From Bradyrhizobium sp. NAS80.1 (lineage in GTDB: Bacteria; Pseudomonadota; Alphaproteobacteria; Rhizobiales; Xanthobacteraceae), in assembly GCF_001908205.1 (NCBI RefSeq), contig NZ_LGHL01000081.1, positions 1-33,986 on the forward strand: a DNA stretch of 33,986 nt, read 5' to 3'. The first letter of the stretch is position 1, and each line of letters opens with the position of its first letter. Positions 31,533 through 33,986 of the stretch are shown in pieces. The position numbers were made by a program, and so were the translations under genes. The notes beneath the pieces were generated by a model that saw only the letters and a list, made by a program, of their open reading frames with translations, ran no database searches and had not been told where the DNA came from.

Positions 31533-33986
31533 CTAAGCGAAATGGAAGTCGTGGCTGTTCAGTGCGCCGACCTTCGTATTCTTCAGAGTCAATGTGTCCG
31601 CACCAGCAGATATAACAACGTCCTGACCGACCTGTTGTGCGTGAGAGAGCACGCTCGCGAAGCTGTCGAACACGTTGGGGCTGAACTGGATCGTGTCGTG
31701 CCCTCTGCCTGCCGCAGCGAAGTCCTTGATGACGTCGTTGCCGAAGTTGGGCGCGAACACGAACGTGTCGGAATGACCGTTGCCGACGAAGAGATCATTG
31801 CCACTGGTGCCGGCCAGCGTGTTGCCCGAGTTCGAGCCGACGACGGCCCGCCCCGAGCTCGTGGCAACGGCATGGCCGCTGCTGTCGACTTCCTGCGCCT
31901 CGAACGTATGCGTGCCGAAGGACAGGTTGGACGTGGTGAAGTTCCAGGTCCCGTCGGCGCCGACCTTGACCGTGCCGACCGACACGTCGCCGTCGTAGAG
32001 CTTGATCTGGCTGTTGGCGTCACCGGTACCGTTGATCGTGGCGGTATTGTTGCAGTTCGCGTTGATATCGGTGAAGGCGACCGACGCCGTTGGGGCCGTC
32101 GCGGAGTCCACGGCCACGTGCCTGGCCGCGGAGAAAGCGCTGACATTGCCGGCGGCGTCGGCCGCTGACACGGAGAAGCTGTGGCTGCCATCGTTAAGGT
32201 GACCGGTATCGAAAACCCAGGTCCCCTTGCCGTCTGCGGCAACGGTGCCGATCTGCTTGCCGCCATCGAAGATCTTGATGGTGCTGTTGGCCTCGGCCGT
32301 TCCCTTCAACATGAGATCGTCGAGCGGTGTCGTGTTGCCGACCGCGGCGCCGCCCTGCGAGTAAACCGCCATCTTCGGCGTGCCAGGCGCGTGGCTGTCG
32401 ATGGTGACGGACAAGGCGGAGGATGCCGCGCTGGTATGACCTGACGAGTCGGTATCGGTCGCCGTCAGGTTGTGGGTGCCATCGTTCAGCGTGGACGTGG
32501 TCAACGTCCAATGGCCGCTGCCGTCCGCCTTGCCGATGCCGACCTGCTTGGTGCCGTCGAACACCTTGATCAAGCTGTCCGCGAGCGTGGTGCCGGTGAG
32601 CGTCAGCGTCTTGTCGCTGGTGATGTGATCTCCGGCGATGCCGGTGTCATTCGAGAATTTGGCAATGATCGGCGCAGCCGGCGGGGCCGGCGCCGGGATC
32701 ACCGGATCGAGCGGATGGGATTTTGCGCTGACGTTGCCAGCGGCATCCGTGGCCGTCGCTTTCAGCACGTGCGAGCCGCTAGACAACGCGCTCGTGGTGA
32801 CACTCCAGTCTCCATTCGCGCCCGCCGTCGCGGTGCCGACAACCTTCGTTCCGTCATAGACCGTGATGCTGCTGTTCGCTTCGGCGGTTCCGGACAGCAA
32901 CACGTGATTGGTGTTCACGATGGAATCGCTGGCCAAGACCGGCGCAGTCGGCGCATGTGTATCCACCGTTATCGAGAAGGCGCTGGACGCGGCGCTGGTC
33001 TGGCCAGACACGGTCGCGGTCGCGGTCAGATTATGAACGCCGTCGCTCAGCTTGGATGTTGTCAGCGCCCAGCTGCCGCTGCCATTAGCCGTTGCCGTGC
33101 CGACCTGCTTGGTACCGTCGAACACCTTCACAGTGCTGTTTGCCGCGGCGGTGCCGGTCAGGGTCAACGTGTTGTCGTTGGTGATGTGATCGCCGTCGAC
33201 GCCGCTGTCAGTCGAGAACTTGACGATAGTCGGCGCGCTCGGCGCCAGTGCCGAAACCACCACAGAGACGACTGCCGAGGCTGTGCTGATATTGCCGGCC
33301 ACATCCACCGCCTTCGCCGTGAGACTGTGATCGCCGACGGCCAGCGACGACACCGTGACGCTCCACGCGCCGCTGGCGTCGGACTTGACCGTGCCGACCT
33401 GCTTGGTGCCGTCGAAGATGTTGACGGTGCTGTTGGCTTCGGCCGTCCCTTTCAACAGGTATGCGCCGCTGCCGGCCGCCGTCGACGACGAGATCACGGG
33501 TGCGTTCACCGTGGTATCGATGGTGACGGACAGCGCGGCGGACGAGGCGCTGGTCAGGCCCGAGCTCGTGCCGGTGGCCGTGAAATTGTGACTGCCGTCA
33601 GCCAGCGCCGCTGTGGTAAACGTCCACGCACCGCTGCTGTTTGCGGTTGCCGTGCCGATTTGGTTTGGCCCGTCGAAAACCGTGACCGTGCTGTTGGCCG
33701 CGGCGACGCCGGTCAGGGTCAAGGTCTTCTGGTCGGTGATTCCGTCGCCAACCAAGCCTGTGTCGGGCGAGAACGAGGCAATCGTCGGCGCCACCGGCGT
33801 CGAGGGGATCGTCACCGCCAGAGCTGCAGACGCCACGCTGGTATTGCCGGCCACGTCCGTCGCCTTGGCCGTGAAGCCGTGGCTGCCGCTCGCGAGGCTT
33901 CCGGTGGTCAGGGTCCACGCACCACTGCTGTTGGCGGTCGTCGTTCCGACCTGGCTCGTTCCGTCAAACACCTGAACCGTGCTGTT
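31533..33986 (-). CDS. Large Ig-repeat, RTX-tailed type I secreted protein (C-terminal part; N-terminus beyond the window)
   Basis: About 818 residues are visible, entering from the right edge. Seven full and one partial Ig-like domains (88-100 residues each) repeat the pattern LTGTAxANSTVxVFDGTKQVGTxxAxxSGxW, xLxDGSHNLTAxATD-xxGxTSAASSALSVTID, as in bacterial Ig-like/BapA-type adhesins. A 100-residue C-terminal domain follows: NTLAGTSGNDLFVGNGHSDTF, then FVFAPNFGNDVIKDF, a degenerate RTX nonapeptide stretch, and a hydrophobic end (DFHFA), the usual type I secretion signal. TAG at 31533-31535 ends it. It is probably exported by the ABC/HlyD pair downstream on the same strand and may act in biofilm or attachment. 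It has one Cys (DINANCNNTA), unusual for this cargo class. Confidence 0.88.
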   Translation of the reverse strand, partial: NSTVQVFDGTSQVGTTTANSSGAWTLTTGSLASGSHGFTAKATDVAGNTSVASAALAVTIPSTPVAPTIASFSPDTGLVGDGITDQKTLTLTGVAAANSTVTVFDGPNQIGTATANSSGAWTFTTAALADGSHNFTATGTSSGLTSASSAALSVTIDTTVNAPVISSSTAAGSGAYLLKGTAEANSTVNIFDGTKQVGTVKSDASGAWSVTVSSLAVGDHSLTAKAVDVAGNISTASAVVSVVVSALAPSAPTIVKFSTDSGVDGDHITNDNTLTLTGTAAANSTVKVFDGTKQVGTATANGSGSWALTTSKLSDGVHNLTATATVSGQTSAASSAFSITVDTHAPTAPVLASDSIVNTNHVLLSGTAEANSSITVYDGTKVVGTATAGANGDWSVTTSALSSGSHVLKATATDAAGNVSAKSHPLDPVIPAPAPPAAPIIAKFSNDTGIAGDHITSDKTLTLTGTTLADSLIKVFDGTKQVGIGKADGSGHWTLTTSTLNDGTHNLTATDTDSSGHTSAASSALSVTIDSHAPGTPKMAVYSQGGAAVGNTTPLDDLMLKGTAEANSTIKIFDGGKQIGTVAADGKGTWVFDTGHLNDGSHSFSVSAADAAGNVSAFSAARHVAVDSATAPTASVAFTDINANCNNTATINGTGDANSQIKLYDGDVSVGTVKVGADGTWNFTTSNLSFGTHTFEAQEVDSSGHAVATSSGRAVVGSNSGNTLAGTSGNDLFVGNGHSDTFVFAPNFGNDVIKDFAAAGRGHDTIQFSPNVFDSFASVLSHAQQVGQDVVISAGADTLTLKNTKVGALNSHDFHFA
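31836..33986 (-). repeat. Tandem Ig-like repeat block, alternating long and short units
   Basis: Reading toward the C-terminus the units measure about 57 (cut by the edge), 96, 88, 97, 88, 100, 97 and 89 residues. The long units contain the insert FSxDxGxxGDxIT before the first LTGT strand and come second, fourth and sixth; the short ones lack it. So the true repeat is a two-domain unit of about 185 residues. Such arrays are prone to copy-number change and to assembly collapse. Confidence 0.75.

Noticed and set aside
31836..33986. CRISPR-like periodic repeats
   Set aside because: The periodicity is about 265-300 bases, in frame, and encodes Ig-like domains; no short direct repeats with unique spacers are present anywhere in the window.

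Overview
The window looks like a chromosome segment of a G+C-rich alphaproteobacterium, most likely a Bradyrhizobium or close relative. The evidence is the B12-dependent ribonucleotide reductase NrdJ, a GapR (DUF2312) protein, the codon style, and the abundance of branched-chain-type ABC transporters and SDR enzymes. This assignment rests on protein recognition, not on a database search.

Left part (1-10.9 kb): the 3' tip of an IS630-type transposase abuts an EamA-type exporter gene read leftward. A 765-bp gap follows, rich in hairpins: a candidate structured element at about 1302-1463 and a three-hairpin leader at 1642-1747. Next is nrdJ, with an apparent +1 frameshift in a run of six C. At 5.7-10.4 kb lies a complete-looking type II CBASS anti-phage operon: cap5 (HNH-SAVED nuclease), a cGAS/DncV-like nucleotidyltransferase, cap2 (E2-E1 fusion) and cap3 (JAMM protease). 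As read, the nucleotidyltransferase carries one apparent +1 frameshift and cap2 carries three. Either the defence operon is decaying or this stretch has base-call errors; nrdJ having the same kind of lesion favours errors. A small exported protein follows.

Middle part (11.1-21.2 kb): a GntR/FCD regulator is divergent from a tightly packed ten-gene operon: SDR, solute-binding protein, two LIV-type permeases, two LIV-type ATPases, two more SDRs, a KstD-like flavin dehydrogenase and a GST-like protein. A perfect ATTGGAT-N3-ATCCAAT palindrome overlaps the likely promoter. The layout suggests uptake and oxidation of an alicyclic or steroid-like compound, with the regulator sensing it. A perfect 11-bp hairpin separates the binding-protein gene from the permeases.

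Right part (21.2-34 kb): an AhpD/CMD-family gene has a DUF427 fragment fused in frame behind its stop codon. Then come a small membrane ORF, gapR, a DNA-binding-like orphan ORF, and the complete dTDP-L-rhamnose set (rmlC-rmlD leftward, rmlA-rmlB rightward) around an A+T-rich divergent promoter. A type I secretion ABC protein and its membrane-fusion partner follow, then a 1.1-kb spacer with a decayed adhesin-repeat remnant. Last is the C-terminal 818 residues of a large Ig-repeat, RTX-tailed secreted protein whose N-terminus lies beyond the right edge.
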